A stretch of 64,000 nucleotides of DNA from Sesamum alatum (GCA_034509735.1 JACGWO010000010.1:1426001-1490000); one strand, 5' to 3'. Positions 22,749-34,800 are shown, counted from the first letter of the stretch. Program-made: numbers and translations. Notes: generated by a model not told the origin, from the letters alone.

Positions 22749-23153
22749 GGATAAATTATAGTCAGTTCTTCTAAAATTTAACATAATTACAAATATTTTC
22801 TCGTTGTTTGAAAAATTATAATCCCTTCAGGTTTGTAACCATCTAACAAATAACTCATTTCCATCCATTTTTATGAGTAAACTTACGCACTGAATTATTT
22901 TTTATTTAATTCTTAAATTTTTTTGTACTACAATGCACATGGAGAGGTTTCTTAAATTACAAATAGGAGGAATAATGCAATTTGCCTCGGGTGATTTTTC
23001 TACAATTTTAATAAAAAAATTTAGGGGCAATATGGTCAATTTTAGGCATTTGGTTAAAATTTACAAACCTCAGGGGGTACTCGTAATTTTTCAAACAATG
23101 AGGGGGTATTTGTAATTTTGTTAAACCTCAGGAGAAGTAGATGTATTTTACCC
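22749..23153. mobile_element. Foldback MITE, family A, copy 2
   Basis: Left end ggataaattatagtcag, right end atgtattttaccc, with internal arms containing tctcgttgtttgaaaaatta and its inverse. Flanks tgtttattt and tttttattt match at 8 of 9 positions, consistent with a 9-bp target duplication. Inverted copy of 801-1199. Confidence 0.75.
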
Positions 23154-23339
23154 TTTTTATTTTGTATCGTATATACATGCAACGTGTATAAAGATTACGT
23201 CACTGATTTATTAAAAAAATTATACACGTATCGTATATATATTAAATGAAATAGAATATTCAACATGAATTGCAATAGAAAATGACTTTTCAGTGTTTGT
23301 GCGGAAGACTGCCTTCTTCATGAAGGGGAGGAAATTTCT

Positions 23340-23480
23340 TGTCTCTAATTTAGTAATGAAAATTTACTTGCTAATGAATTTAACAATGAATTATTTAAAA
23401 TATATATTAAATAATGTAAATTAACAACGAGAAATTTACTTATTAATTAGTTCCACGTTGATTTCAATATTAAATACTTC
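23340..23480. mobile_element. CACTA-derived fragment
   Basis: Phrases tttacttgctaatgaattta, taaattaacaacgag and ttagttccacgttgatttc match the family at 25526-25801 read in reverse. No termini preserved. Confidence 0.45.
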
Positions 23481-23964
23481 ATATAAAATATTAGTCATCA
23501 AAATAGGTTAAATTCTTTGAAAAATTATATAAAATTATAATTTATAATTTCAAAAAATATTTTGGATAGTTCGTCACAATAATCGGACGAGAACCTAATT
23601 ACAAAACAGCTAAAAAGTTCTGATCTCAGCCGCTAGATTGCGGTCACAGGTGGAAGCCACCCGCTTCATGGAGTTAACTAGAAGGGCCTCTTCAGCTAAC
23701 ATCCCTAAAATAGAAATGGGCTATTAATAGTGGGCTGCTAATCCAGGCGAGCAGGCCTTTCTCGTTTCTATCTTGGGCCTACATAAATCTCAGCAGGAGC
23801 ACTTTGTGTGGGCCGGTCCATATCAGTTAAATTCTATATTTGGGCTCCTTTAGTTCTTTATTCTCGCTATATTTATATATATATTTTATGCATTTGTGGT
23901 TTTGACTCCACTTTCAATTCCTACTATTCTCATGAGAGTTTCTTATGCATGATTATTGAGAAAT

Positions 23965-24120
23965 TTTTTACACGAATCAGTTTCAGTCAAACCAAATTAA
24001 TCATACAATAAGTGTGATATTTTTGTTATACGATTGATTATTTTTCTTAAATTGTATATCAATCACATGATAAGTGTATTATATTTTTCATACAATCACA
24101 TAGCAAGTATATGCATACAA
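23965..24120. repeat. Family K repeat, copy 1
   Basis: Contains agtttcagtcaaaccaaatt and aatcacatgataagtgta. Related to 50303-50481, 52996-53092 and 53946-54075. Confidence 0.4.
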
Positions 24121-24456
24121 AGAAAAATTTAAGGGCATTCTTACATCTTGTCTTCTACCTACTATCTCATAAGCCCAAAAAGTATGTTGTACTCAAAGGA
24201 TATATCTTTTATTACATCTTAATTAATCAGTTTCTTTGTTTTTTCTATATCCATAAGAATTGTAGTTAAACTGCAAAGTATTGTATCCATATGCACACAG
24301 TTATCTCTAGTTTTCAGTGACTTGTTCTAAGTTACTCCTGAGGATTCTTATTTTCTTTTACTTAAGGTTTTTCCCATTTTCAAATTTATCAATTATTAAT
24401 TCATATTGAAGTAACATTGTAATATCGTTATTCTGTGATCATCCTTAGAGACTTGT

Positions 24457-24654
24457 TTGTATGAAGATGAACGATGTGGTACTAGTTTGAGGAGATCTAG
24501 GTTTTTCAATAAGTTGAAACGTAAGGTCAAGAATAAGACATGGGTGGAGGGATCAACAATTGAAGCTTACTTTATTGAAGAGATTTCAACGTTTTGCTCT
24601 CAATTCTTTGCTCTAGATGTGGAGATAAGATCTAGAGACATAGGGCGTAATTAA
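24457..24654 (+). pseudogene. CACTA (En/Spm-type) transposase fragment, DUF4218-like
   Basis: The 65-residue open frame contains KLKRKVKNKTWVEGSTIEAY followed by IEEISTFCSQFF. This matches the conserved 'KN(K)xxVEGSIxEAYxxEExxxFCS' block near the C-terminus of plant CACTA transposases (the DUF4218 region). The frame stops shortly after, no other transposase part is seen, and the family protein is several hundred residues long, so this is a relic. It sits just before two small CACTA-type elements. Confidence 0.65.
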
Positions 24655-24888
24655 TGATAATGCCAATAAAAAAGAACACATGCAATAGCGTTTTATTTGT
24701 GTTCCACGTCCCCGGTCAGCTTTTTAGCCCGGAAAATCCCTTCTCAAAGCGCATTGATAATAAAGTGTAAAAACAGACATAGTTCGAATGACAAATCTAA
24801 TTTACTGTGCTATTTAATTGTCAAGGATTTATTTATCTTGGGTAGAATTAGTCAATATATATTTATCTAGAAGAGTTGGTTTATATGA

Positions 24889-25321
24889 CACTACAAGAAA
24901 ATAGAAGATTAGCGATAAAAAAATCAAGTGATAATTTTAACATTGTCACTAATTATATATATTTAGTGACAAAAATATTTATTTTGTCACAAAATGGATT
25001 TTATGATTTTAATAATTACTATTATTTTGTAAAAATTATTATTAGTGACAAAAAGATGTGCACAAAGTTGTCACTAAATACAATTAGTGACTCATGTATA
25101 GTGACAATCTAGTGACAATAAATACTTGTTATCACTATATTGTATTGTCACTATAGATGTGTCACTAATTGTATACAGTGACAATTTTATACACAATTTT
25201 TGACACTAATAATTATATAGTGACAAGATGAAAAATATTGTCACTTAATACATATTTTTAATGACAACTTTAAAATTATCATTTGATATTTTGATACTAA
25301 TATTATATTTTTTTTGTAGTG
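24889..25321. mobile_element. Non-autonomous CACTA element, 3-bp duplication TGA
   Basis: Begins cactacaagaaaa and ends tttttttgtagtg, and is flanked by tga on both sides (24886-24888 and 25322-25324), as CACTA transposition produces. The interior is full of ttagtgaca/tgtcacta repeats in both orientations, the subterminal repeats typical of the superfamily. No coding region. Confidence 0.8.
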
Positions 25322-25525
25322 TGATTGTATTGACTAGCTTCGTTTTTGTATTGATTGATTGGATGTGAATAGAATGGTAGTTTTTCTTAGTATTTCATAT
25401 TATGTCATATAAAGTAAATGTAATTTATGCAACTTGTTGGTAGATGGTGAAAACAAGTTTTGTTAAAACGTTTTGAAATGGTTTTGATGGTGATATAAAT
25501 AAATCAAGATATAGATGTGGTATAA

Positions 25526-25801
25526 CACTACAAGAAAATAACTAAATAGCAACGCAAAAATTGGTTGCTGAAATCAACGTCGTAGTAATTAGTAAGTAAA
25601 ATTCTCGTTGCTAATTTACACTATTTAATATATATTTTAAATAATTCGTTGCTAAATTTGTTAGCAAGTAAATTTTCGTTGCTAAATACATTAGCAAGTA
25701 TATTTCTTATATTAAATAATATATTAACAACGAGCATTTTATTTGCTAATTAGCTCGAAACTAATTCTTTTTCATTGCTATTGAATGTTTTTCTTGTAGC
25801 T
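25526..25801. mobile_element. Non-autonomous CACTA element, gcaacg family
   Basis: Left end cactacaagaaaataac; right end tgtttttcttgtagct (slightly decayed). taa flanks both sides if the end is placed at 25801. Subterminal repeats are of the gttgctaa/ttagcaac type. Partial relatives lie at 19243 and 23340. Confidence 0.7.
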
Positions 25802-26109
25802 TAATTGCTAGAAAAGAATCCAGAAATTGAAGCATACAATTCATATTATGCATAATCTGCAAATATATCTACTTTTTAGTGTCATGAGTCCTATATTTAT
25901 TTAGTTATGTTTCAACTCTAACTACTCTATATAGATTTTAAATTTGATTATATTTATTTAATACTATGTATAAGCTCCTCGTCCTCTCACTTCAGCATAT
26001 ATATATATATATATATATAGTGTCATTTTTTCTTTTCTTGGTTAGATAATATTTTGGATTTGTTGAAGATTTGTATTTTACATTTTGTAATTTACGTTTG
26101 TAATACTTT

Positions 26110-26285
26110 TTTTTTCTTTTTTTTTATTGGAAGTGATGAATTTTTTATTAATTGAAGTAAGAGATTACAAGTAATCCTATCGAATATCAACATCGAACAG
26201 AGATAATTACCTTCATGATATCGTGACAAAATTGTAAAAATGAAACATACAAACAATTATCCAATATCATAATAAAACTCGATTT
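26110..26285 (-). mobile_element. tRNA-derived SINE, 3' fragment
   Basis: The minus strand ends attaataaaaaattcatcac before a poly-A-like tail, and the body (gacaaatacaaacaat-like, ccaatatcataa) matches other copies; the box A/B head is missing. Confidence 0.5.
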
Positions 26286-26983
26286 GTCAATTCTCGTATT
26301 ACAATTTTCTAAAGCTCTTTCAATTTCATAAGAGTGGTCATTTTTTATTTGCAATTTAAGAATGTTTATTCTTTAACATTTTTGTGACATTTTGAAGTTT
26401 TAGCTTCATATTTTACATCATATTCATATGTAGTTCATTTAAAATTTTACCATCATATGTCATTATATATTCATTAGTAAATTAAAATTTTCCTTAAATG
26501 TATAAAATCGTTACTTGAAAATTAATTGCAATGAATTTTATTTGTCGTTTTCCTTTGTTTTTGTTGGAAAAAGATTTCATTCTTAAATTATATATATGTA
26601 GTTTAGAGGAATTAAGACTACTAAATAGTTTACTTTTTTAATAGAACTTTTTTTTATTAGCTAATTAATTCTTATTCTTATTTATTATTAAAGTATTATT
26701 TAGAGAAGGATAAGGATATATTTTCATAATTTGAACAAAAACAGTCGTGAATTCACACTTTTATATATAGTATAATATAAATTTTCTTATTTGATTATCT
26801 AACTTTTCACTCTCTCACTATCTTTTGATAGTTTTTTCTTTTTATTTTCATGGATCTTTTCTCTCTCTAATATTAATCAATATTTTTTTCTTATCACAAT
26901 TCCTTATAAGTCTACTATTAACTTATTATTTTGTATATTATACATGTGTATAATATAAGTATATCTATATACAAAAATGAAAA

Positions 26984-28119
26984 AATTATTTTTTTCGTCC
27001 GATAAGTTTACCCAATTTTAGATTTAGTCCTATAACTATGCGCTTTATTTATTTAATCATGTAAGTTACAAAATTGATGATATTTAGTCCGATTTAAGAT
27101 TTTTAATCAATTTTTCAGCATTTTTTGCCAGAATTTGCCACATATTTATTGAAATGCCAACTAGATGAAGAATTGATGATGTGGTGATGATGTGGCACAC
27201 ACATGAGTGATCAAAGTATAATATTGCTCATGGGATTCACACTTGGGTCTCTCAAAACCATAAATGTTCCTTTTGCCATTTAAGCTATAACCATTATACA
27301 CACACTTTGCTCAACCATATTATATAACCTATATTTTCTAAAATATTTTAATATAAAGATGATATTAATAGTCCTAAAAATTATAAAAAGTTAAACCTGA
27401 ACATATTGATTTAATGGTATAGTTTATTGTGTTATTCAAGAAGAATATAATTAGTATTGATATTTATCTTAACAATGGAATGTTAACAGGAATATATATA
27501 TATATATATATATTAAAAAAATTATATATTAATTTTATATGCTAGTTTATATATATATATTTGACATAAAACTAGCTTATATATAAAAGTGCTTATATAT
27601 AATATTTAGAATATTACTACATTAAAAATTAATATATACGAAGTTTAATTTAAGTGTATACATCACAACATATTTATTAATTTAATAAAAACTTATAAAT
27701 CTTTCAAGACATATAATATATAACATTATATTTTAAAAATAAGAAATAATTATGCAAAATTATATAAATTAGCATATGAAAATTAATATAAATTTTTTAA
27801 TGTATATATACATATTTTTTCCTGTTAATATTCCATTATTAAGATAAATATCACTACTAATTATATTCTTCTTGAATAACAAAATAAACTATATCATTAA
27901 ATATCGATATTTTTAGGTTTAACTTTTTTATAATTTTTAGTAATACTAATATCAATTTTATATTAAAGAATTTCCAGAAACACCGGAAAATTAATTAAAT
28001 ATCTAATTCAGACTAAATGTCATCAATTTTTTAACTTACAGGGCTAAATAAATAAATGACATAGTTACATGATTAAATTTAATATTGAGTAAATTTATCG
28101 GACGAAAAAAATAATTTTC
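26984..28119. repeat. Large palindromic (foldback) element, about 1.1 kb
   Basis: The outer arms begin ttatttttttcgtccgataa and end with the inverse ttatcggacgaaaaaaataa. The arms stay complementary through attgatgayatttagtc. A second inverted pair lies inside: aagaagaatataattagt (about 27438) against actaattatattcttctt (about 27857), each continuing through atatttatcttaa. Arms are up to a few hundred bases with interruptions. The core is AT-rich and includes a TA microsatellite near 27490. Confidence 0.75.
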
Positions 28120-28354
28120 CCTACAAAAATTACTACGTATATATAAATTTATTTTATATTTGTACTTGATTTTGAGAATAATTTCTTGACCCTGTTTGTC
28201 AATTTTCTTTACTAGTTAATTCTTTCACTAACAAATTGTGTACTTTTTAGTTATGATTGTGTCATTAATATAATTACCTACAGAAAAATATTAACAATTT
28301 TAAATTTATCATTAAAAGTTTGAGGAGAATATATATAATATGCATGTAAACATG

Positions 28355-28916
28355 CACTACAAAAAAATAGACTCATTGTCACCAAGTTTTCCAAAGAAAT
28401 TTCCATGGCAAACTTGCCACGATTTTGCAACGAATTTTCAAAAAATTTGGACTTTCATGACAAATTTTGTGGCAAAACAACAATAAAATTTTGAAACAAG
28501 CATCCCATTGCAAAAAGTTGTTGCGAAAATCGATCAATTTTAGGTGGCCTATTTTCATTGCAAGTCATTGCAAAAGTCGTGGCAAACGTTGTCATGAAAC
28601 ACATATGTTGCTAAATGCAACGTAACAGTTAGTATCCGTGGCATCGTTTGCAACGAATTTTCAAATGACCATTGCTAATGATTTGCAATGGATGTTGCAT
28701 TGGAAAAAATCGTTGCGATTTAATTAAACTTTTTGCAACGACTTTTGCAATGACCTTCAAGTTACATAACTTTTAAAACAATATAACAATCAATTTTGCC
28801 CCATATATTTTGGTATATTTTTTGTTGCAAATTAAAGAGTTGAGTATTGCAATGAATTTTACCTCGGATGGAAATTCGTGGCAAACTTGCAGATAAATTT
28901 GTAATAACTTTTACCG
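28355..28916. mobile_element. CACTA-type element, left end with tgcaacgaa repeats, right end lost
   Basis: Begins cactacaaaaaaatag, followed by dense ttgcaacga/cgtggcaa repeats in both orientations up to about 28916, where the sequence changes to a ctcgagctcaagtcgaa-like stretch. No gtagtg terminus was found. Confidence 0.5.
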
Positions 28917-29001
28917 AAAAACTCGAGCTCAAGTCGAACTTCAAATCGAGTCGGCTCGCGAGCTGGCTCGACTCATCTGCCACGCCTAATTCAGTGTCCA
29001 G

Positions 29002-29490
29002 ATGCTACAGTTGATCCGGCCACGAGAACAACTGGTTCTTTGGGCTACTCTGTTATGCGGCCCTTTGTGCATCCCTCGCAACACTTTCATTTTGTGGATG
29101 GTCATCCAAGTGCGTTTACCGACACTTGACAAGCCTTGGCTGCAGCAGGCTTGCTATTTTTGTGTTTTGTGCACGAACCAAGTAGAAGAATATCAAGATC
29201 ACTCGTTCTTTAGCTATTCTTACACTGCTGCCTGTGTTCGGGAGGTTGGGGAACTGATACGATGGAAGTGGCCGGGGCAAAGTTGCTCACAAGGAATTCC
29301 TTGGGTTGTTCGAAAGTGGAGGGGGAAGCATTTGATTAATGCGGCAAATCGTGTATTGCTTGCGTTTCTAGTTTATCACATTTGTAAGAGAGAAATTTCA
29401 AAAACTTCAACAAACGACAAGGGCTTCTTCTCATACCATTGCTTCATTGGTTGTCGAACGAATAAATATGAAATTGTTAGTTCATTATAG
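29002..29490 (+). pseudogene. LINE (non-LTR retrotransposon) 3' fragment, zinc-binding RT domain
   Basis: A 162-aa open frame containing IPRNTFILWMVIQVRLPTLD, CVLCTNQVEEYQDHSFFS and KWRGKHLINAANRVLLAFLV. This is the layout of the zf-RVT domain (W..IPRN.FI.W......L.T.D.....CVLC....E..DHLFF) at the C-terminus of plant LINE reverse transcriptases. The upstream RT and endonuclease domains are absent, so it is a 5'-truncated relic. A homologous host-gene domain is unlikely. Confidence 0.7.
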
Positions 29491-31411
29491 ACCTGATTCA
29501 ATTAAGGTGGTGTCTGTTTATAGAATTTGGAGGATTGCATGACATTAGTTTCGATGGCCATTTGTTCTAAAATATTTATACAGTTATAAACTTTATCTTA
29601 CATCAAACAAAAAAAAAATTGAACGATTCATAAATTAAGATGTAAAATTAAATTTAGTGCCAAAAAATATAGGCCCACGCATGAAGGGTGCGTTTGTTAC
29701 ATAGCGAGCGTCAAGGGGGTATTTTGCTATATTTTAAAAATGACTAGTATTTTAAATATTTTCTACAACATAAGAGGACAAATTGCATTTTACCCGGTGA
29801 GTTTAAAAATGATTTGAAAGCCCCAACCAATTGGGCCAAAGCTCACCCCTAATACGGTTGAAGTGATCGAGGAAACAAGATTTAGGTTTTCTTTTCTCTT
29901 AGGAGTTGGGAGAAGTTCCAGGAAAGTGGAAACTGAAACTGCTGTTCAAACGCACAACACCCACTGAAGCGCAATTCTCATATGTATTCATACTTTATTA
30001 TCGAAGGAGGTGTCTCACTTTTTTTATATTCTCATATTATTTATTTATCTAACTTTCCCATTTTTTCACTATCTTTGGGTAGATTTTTGTATGCATTTTT
30101 TCGTCAGTAATATTATATCATCATCTTTTTTCTATCACTCTTTATTGTTTTATATACACTTTATTAAGATTTTATAAATATTCCGTAGAGTGTGTGCGCG
30201 CCACAAATTACTAGTATGGTTTAAAGAAGAGGCAGAGTACATGCATATGGGATGGCCCAGAGTGCAGAGTTTAATGTCCACATAAATATATGACGCAAAG
30301 AAGGGAGGACTTTTGAAGTTGAGATAAGAGATGTTTTCCCCGTCAGGGCACATATAATTGTATTCCAGATCAGGACCCTTTTATTTATCTGCAAATGGAA
30401 TCTAATGTTCATCTGGTGGCAGACACATCAAAACACCTCAACTCAATATTCTAATGCAAAAAGAGTTTCCATGTGGTAGGTGCACCTTAAACAAACACCA
30501 TAAATAAATTAAAAATAAAAAAAGACCTGGATTTGGGTCCCTTTGTGTGCAAGTATAGAACAAGATTATCTACATCAGATTCCTCCATTCTTATTCTTGT
30601 TTTGTACAACATTAACATAATCACCCATATGTCTGCATTACCATTAACAATATTTAATAATGTAGTAAGAGCTTTCATCAAAACCCTCCACATGTACGGC
30701 GCGATCCCCCCTCAATAATAGAATTCAGATTCGGTTTTCGCCATAGCTTTGAAACCCTTATCGTTAGTAATTCCTCGAGTGTCAAGCCCCTGGGCTTGCG
30801 AGCTCGTTGGACATGAACACATTGGGTGGGTCCCACAATTCGACTATCAACAGCTCGTCGAAAAAGAATATCATTTGAGTTCTTTGTATTAGTCTTTAAT
30901 CCATGTGTAAAGGGATTCTTGCAAGAGTAGGGGAAGTCCTAAACAATGAATTAGAAGATAAAATGTATGTATCGTCTTGTTTGATTTGCTTCTGACTAAA
31001 GGAAATTAGCAATACTTGAGGTTTTAATCTTACAACAAGACATTAGCAAATGGTGTTAAGTCTTATCTGCATGTGAGTCATGTGGCACAATGCTGCATTC
31101 TCGGGATTCCCCGAAGATATTTTGTTGCCCAAGTCCAGACAATCTCGTCCAGGGAACCCAATCTGACCACACCCACTTGCTATGTATATCCATGTTTTTT
31201 GCAAATCAGGAATGAAAACAAATGAAAAAAGTTGGATAGAATTAGTACTATAAATCAGAAAGACGCAATCCCATTATAGTAAAAATCAGAAAAGAAAAAA
31301 AAAATTCAAATTCAAATTCAAATCCCATACAATCAACATTCACAGAATCAGCCGATAACAAGCAGTCCAAAAAACAATTATCATACCGACTCTGGATGAA
31401 TTGCTAGCTAT
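29491..31411. other. Intergenic region upstream of the DUF863-like gene's 3' end
   Basis: No coding region supported. Mixed AT-rich DNA; several short open frames lack domains, codon pattern and plausible splice structure. From about 31250 it is likely 3' flank or UTR of the minus-strand gene. Confidence 0.55.
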
Positions 31412-32055
31412 TCAAGTCATATTCAGGCTGAGGGCCTGGAAAAGCCACGGCGGACTGTTTAATCGATCTTGATTTGATACGGGCAGCTTTTCCAGGGCCC
31501 ATTTCTGCTGGCCCGAGAATTCTTCTCTTGTTGAGATTAATCTTGTGCCCTTTATATGGCTTGATCCAGTGGAGGAAGACGAGAAGCTCGGCCCGGAATC
31601 TGACGGAGGGTCTGCAGGTTCAGCAGCTTTAGTTTTGCTTCGCCGGTAGCTTCTCGGGCCTAATGTCAGCTCAAGATCATGACCCTGATCATCTTCAGTT
31701 TCAGAAACTCTACATTTCCCGCCGCCGGATTCTGGAGCATTGAACTCTTCCGCCGGCCGTTCCAGGTCGAGACACAGCCGGGCCTCGGGCTGTTTACAAT
31801 TATTCCCGTACTGCTGATCTTTTCGCTTGTGCTTGGCGATGTCTTTCATTAGCATTTTCTGGATTTGATAAAGACGGTGAAGCTCGTAAACCTGTTGGAA
31901 ATAAATAATTAATTTCAAGATTATTACTAAAAAAATCTAAAAATAGAAAAACCGAAATAATTAATTTAATTTACCTGCTCTCGAAATGTTTCCTCGTGCT
32001 TTAGCATAGCCATTTTCATGTATTCCCTGTCGTAATGATTCAGAAGCTTCTCCAT
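31412..32055 (-). CDS. Small DUF863-like protein with two EAR-type motifs
   Basis: Minus strand, coding exons 32055-31975 and 31891-31412, 186 aa. Exon 1 gives MEKLLNHYDREYMKMAMLKH and then EETFREQ; exon 2 continues VYELHRLYQIQKMLMKDI. This amphipathic start and the VYELHRLY block are the hallmark of the plant DUF863 group. LCLDL (residues 66-70) and DLELTLGP (LELTL at 100-104) are both LxLxL EAR-type repression motifs. A Ser-rich stretch follows, and the C-terminus PPWLFQALSLNMT is also typical. The protein is far shorter than large DUF863 members (often 800-1000 aa), so it belongs to the small subgroup. An inferred 5'-UTR intron runs 32793-32199 (donor aag|gtaagt, acceptor ctacag). No biochemical role is established to my knowledge; nuclear corepressor recruitment is inference. 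Confidence 0.85.
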
Positions 32056-32198
32056 TTTCAAGTAACCAAAAATACCATAAAACCAGCTATATGTGTATAT
32101 ATAAATATCTATGTGCCTTTCTTGCAAGTTAAGGTTTTTCTGCTGTTCTTCGGATCCTTTGATAAATACTCTTCTTCTTACATATATGTTCTCATCAC

Positions 32199-32793
32199 CT
32201 GTAGGGAATAAAAATGGCAGAAATTAAGTAATTATGAAGGAAAAAAGAAAAAGTAGCACCACATAATAATAAAGATTGGCGCGCGATAAGGCCACGGATG
32301 TGAAATTTGTTTCGACATTTTCTTTCTCATAGTTATCATAATGTTTTTGGGCCAGGACAGAATCATTATTGGCAAACCAAAAATATCTATCAGCATGGCT
32401 TCACATCGTTTTCAGGACAACAGTGGTTAACTGTAGTTGCTGACTCAGATATTTCCTTAGGTTTTACACTCTCTTCATCCACACATTCTAGTTTAATTAC
32501 TTCATGACAACTTATAATACGATTACACATTAATCTAATACCAGCAAAAAAATTTCTCTTAATTAAATTTTGAAATTTCAAGGTATATTTTCACGTAATT
32601 TGTACTATAATTGATCGGTTTAAGAACTTCGATGAAAAATATGATCGTTCTTTAAAATTGAAAATGAAAACATAAACTAACAGGCGAAAGATTCCACTGT
32701 TCTAAACGAAAACGAAACATAAATATAAACCATCAAAACGAGAATTCGACAGAATTTTCAAGACAACAAAACATTTTCTTCGTGATTACTTAC
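32199..32793 (-). other. Inferred 5'-UTR intron of the DUF863-like gene
   Basis: On the minus strand the donor tttaag|gtaagt and acceptor ccctacag are close to consensus and bracket 595 AT-rich bases. The leader exon would be about 33065-32794 and contains a GA-repeat (32929-32944). Confidence 0.5.
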
Positions 32794-33090
32794 CTTAAAG
32801 AATGTCACAACTTCTGGAGATGATCAAGACAAGAAATCAGATTTCTGCTAATAATCTCTTGTGGGCACAGCTCAGACTTCAGCTTAACAAGTAGTACTTT
32901 TATTCCTCGTTTGGTATATATATATATAGAGAGAGAGAGAGAGTTAGAGAGAGAAACTGCAGCAATATATACGCAGAAGTGATGTTGGAAAGAGATTAAT
33001 CTGTTCTTACACACAGAAATCAAAGCAATTGTTTGTTGATAAGAATGGTGGAAGAGGGGCATGCCAAACAAATCCCAGTGCCTAAGCCAA

Positions 33091-33100
33091 TCTTATTTAA
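33091..33100 (-). promoter_or_regulatory. TATA-like box of the DUF863-like gene
   Basis: cttaaataa on the minus strand about 30 bases upstream of the likely leader exon start. Confidence 0.4.
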
Positions 33101-33949
33101 GCTTTGTGAAAGAGATGCCCCAGACATGTCCAGCACTGCACTTATATATTAAAATCCCATTGTACTTTATAATATATATTATTAATTAATAATTAAATAA
33201 ATTTTCATTACAAATCTTAGTATTATACTAAGTAATTCTGAAATTTGTGGATCACAAGGGGCCCTCCAGACAAATCATCCAAAGAACAGCGTAGCCTGCC
33301 AAAGTGAACCACATGCACCCAAGAATTCTATACTCCACGCTATAATTTACTCACAGTTGTCTTACCAGATAAAAATGTATAATATATATATATACAGAGT
33401 TGTATGTATATATTTATACGTATGTGTACATGTACAGGGAAGGCACCAGTAAGGTAGCACCATCTGGCCCGCCGACAAGACAATTGGATCTTGACCGTAC
33501 CTTAAGAGGGTACCTCTTCGAAATTTTGGAGAGTCCAAAGTGGATCGGAATATTTATGACAGGATGACCTTAAATATTTTTGCATCATTGTAAAGGTTCA
33601 ATTATTGTACATATTTAGAATTAATTATGAAGTTGGGGATTGGGTTTTCTTTTCTGTTAATGAAAATGCCATCTTTTCTGTCTGACTTCAATTAATTAAT
33701 TAAAAGTCTTCATTTCGCTTTTTAAGATTTATGGTCATCAAAGAGGGTTTGATTATTATACATTTTTCTTGAAATAATCTTTAATTAAGTGCGAGATTAC
33801 ATGAAACTGAAGTTAATTAATTAATCACATGATCCTCTTTAATTAGACCAATTTTTTTATTTCTAATTTAGTATTGTTTTTAATTTGTATTATACATTTT
33901 CTATACAAGTTTTTTTTATAGCATGCAATTCATTTCATCATTCAAAATA

Positions 33950-34244
33950 GGAAAAAATGCAATTTCGCGCCACTAATATAGGAGTGGTGGCGGTTTCAGT
34001 TCAGGCCAATTTGAGATTTGCAATAAAGGACTGCAATTTATGAAAAATGACAATTTTGTCCAAATACCCCTAATTTGGCCTAAAAGTTTAAAAATCCTCA
34101 ATTTCTAAGTATCACGTGCAGACCATAGGATAAATTATGGCCGAATTAGTATTTTTTGTATCAAAATTATTGTTCTTCATAAATTACAGTTCTTTATTGC
34201 AAATTTTGAATTGACCATGAATGGAAACGGCCACCACCTTTCCC
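33950..34244. mobile_element. Foldback MITE, family F, with 9-bp target duplication
   Basis: Begins ggaaaaaatgcaatttcg and ends ccaccacctttccc. The inner arms (ggtggcggtttcagttca, gatttgcaataaagga) are mirrored on the right. Exact 9-mer ttcaaaata on both sides (33941-33949 and 34245-34253). Confidence 0.82.
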
Positions 34245-34710
34245 TTCAAAATATTCAAATTCAGATACCGATTAAATACATCAATAACTCAAATCAACGA
34301 ACATACATCTACATTCGTAGGACTCCAATTCACAACATTTTGTATGCAGATTATGTATATTAAATTCATGTTTCTATATATTTAATTAAACATTTCATAC
34401 ACATAATACATATAATGTTATACAAATAACAATATTGATTTGCAATAAAAGATTTAAACTGCGTTTGGAGAGTCATGAAGCTTCGGCAATAATTTACATG
34501 TAATGTTAAACTACTAAAAGAAATAAAAACAAATCCTATATTTAATGTTCATAGCAAACAACTATTGAATGATCATGCATGTGAATGTGTTTACTAATAA
34601 CTACACGAACATAGTCATGGAGCACAGATCCATCGATCGACGCCATCTTTTTCATTTTACTATTACGCTAAGATCTCTAAATTGAAATAAATGAATTTTT
34701 AGACTATACA

Positions 34711-34800
34711 CTACAACAAATATAATATTTAATCATGACTAATCGCCATAATTATTAATAAATAATCATATAAAATAAATTATATAATTTCATGTGCATT
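34711..34800. mobile_element. CACTA-like left-end fragment
   Basis: cactacaacaaatataatat followed by ttaatcatgactaatcgcca, which matches the left part of the elements at 35368 and 52736. Right part missing. Confidence 0.45.

Larger units (their letters stand above)
22368..29001. other. Transposon-dense intergenic region
   Basis: Starts with the promoter of CYP81 gene 3 (to about 22690). It then holds a family A foldback element (22749-23153), element fragments (23340-23480 and 23965-24120), a CACTA transposase fragment (24457-24654), CACTA derivatives (24889-25321, 25526-25801, 28355-28916), a SINE fragment (26110-26285) and a 1.1-kb palindrome (26984-28119). No host gene seen. Confidence 0.65.

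Noticed and set aside
24889..25321. Regular gtgac repeats as a CRISPR-like array
   Set aside because: Repeats are short, irregularly spaced and in both orientations, inside an element with CACTA ends in a plant genome.
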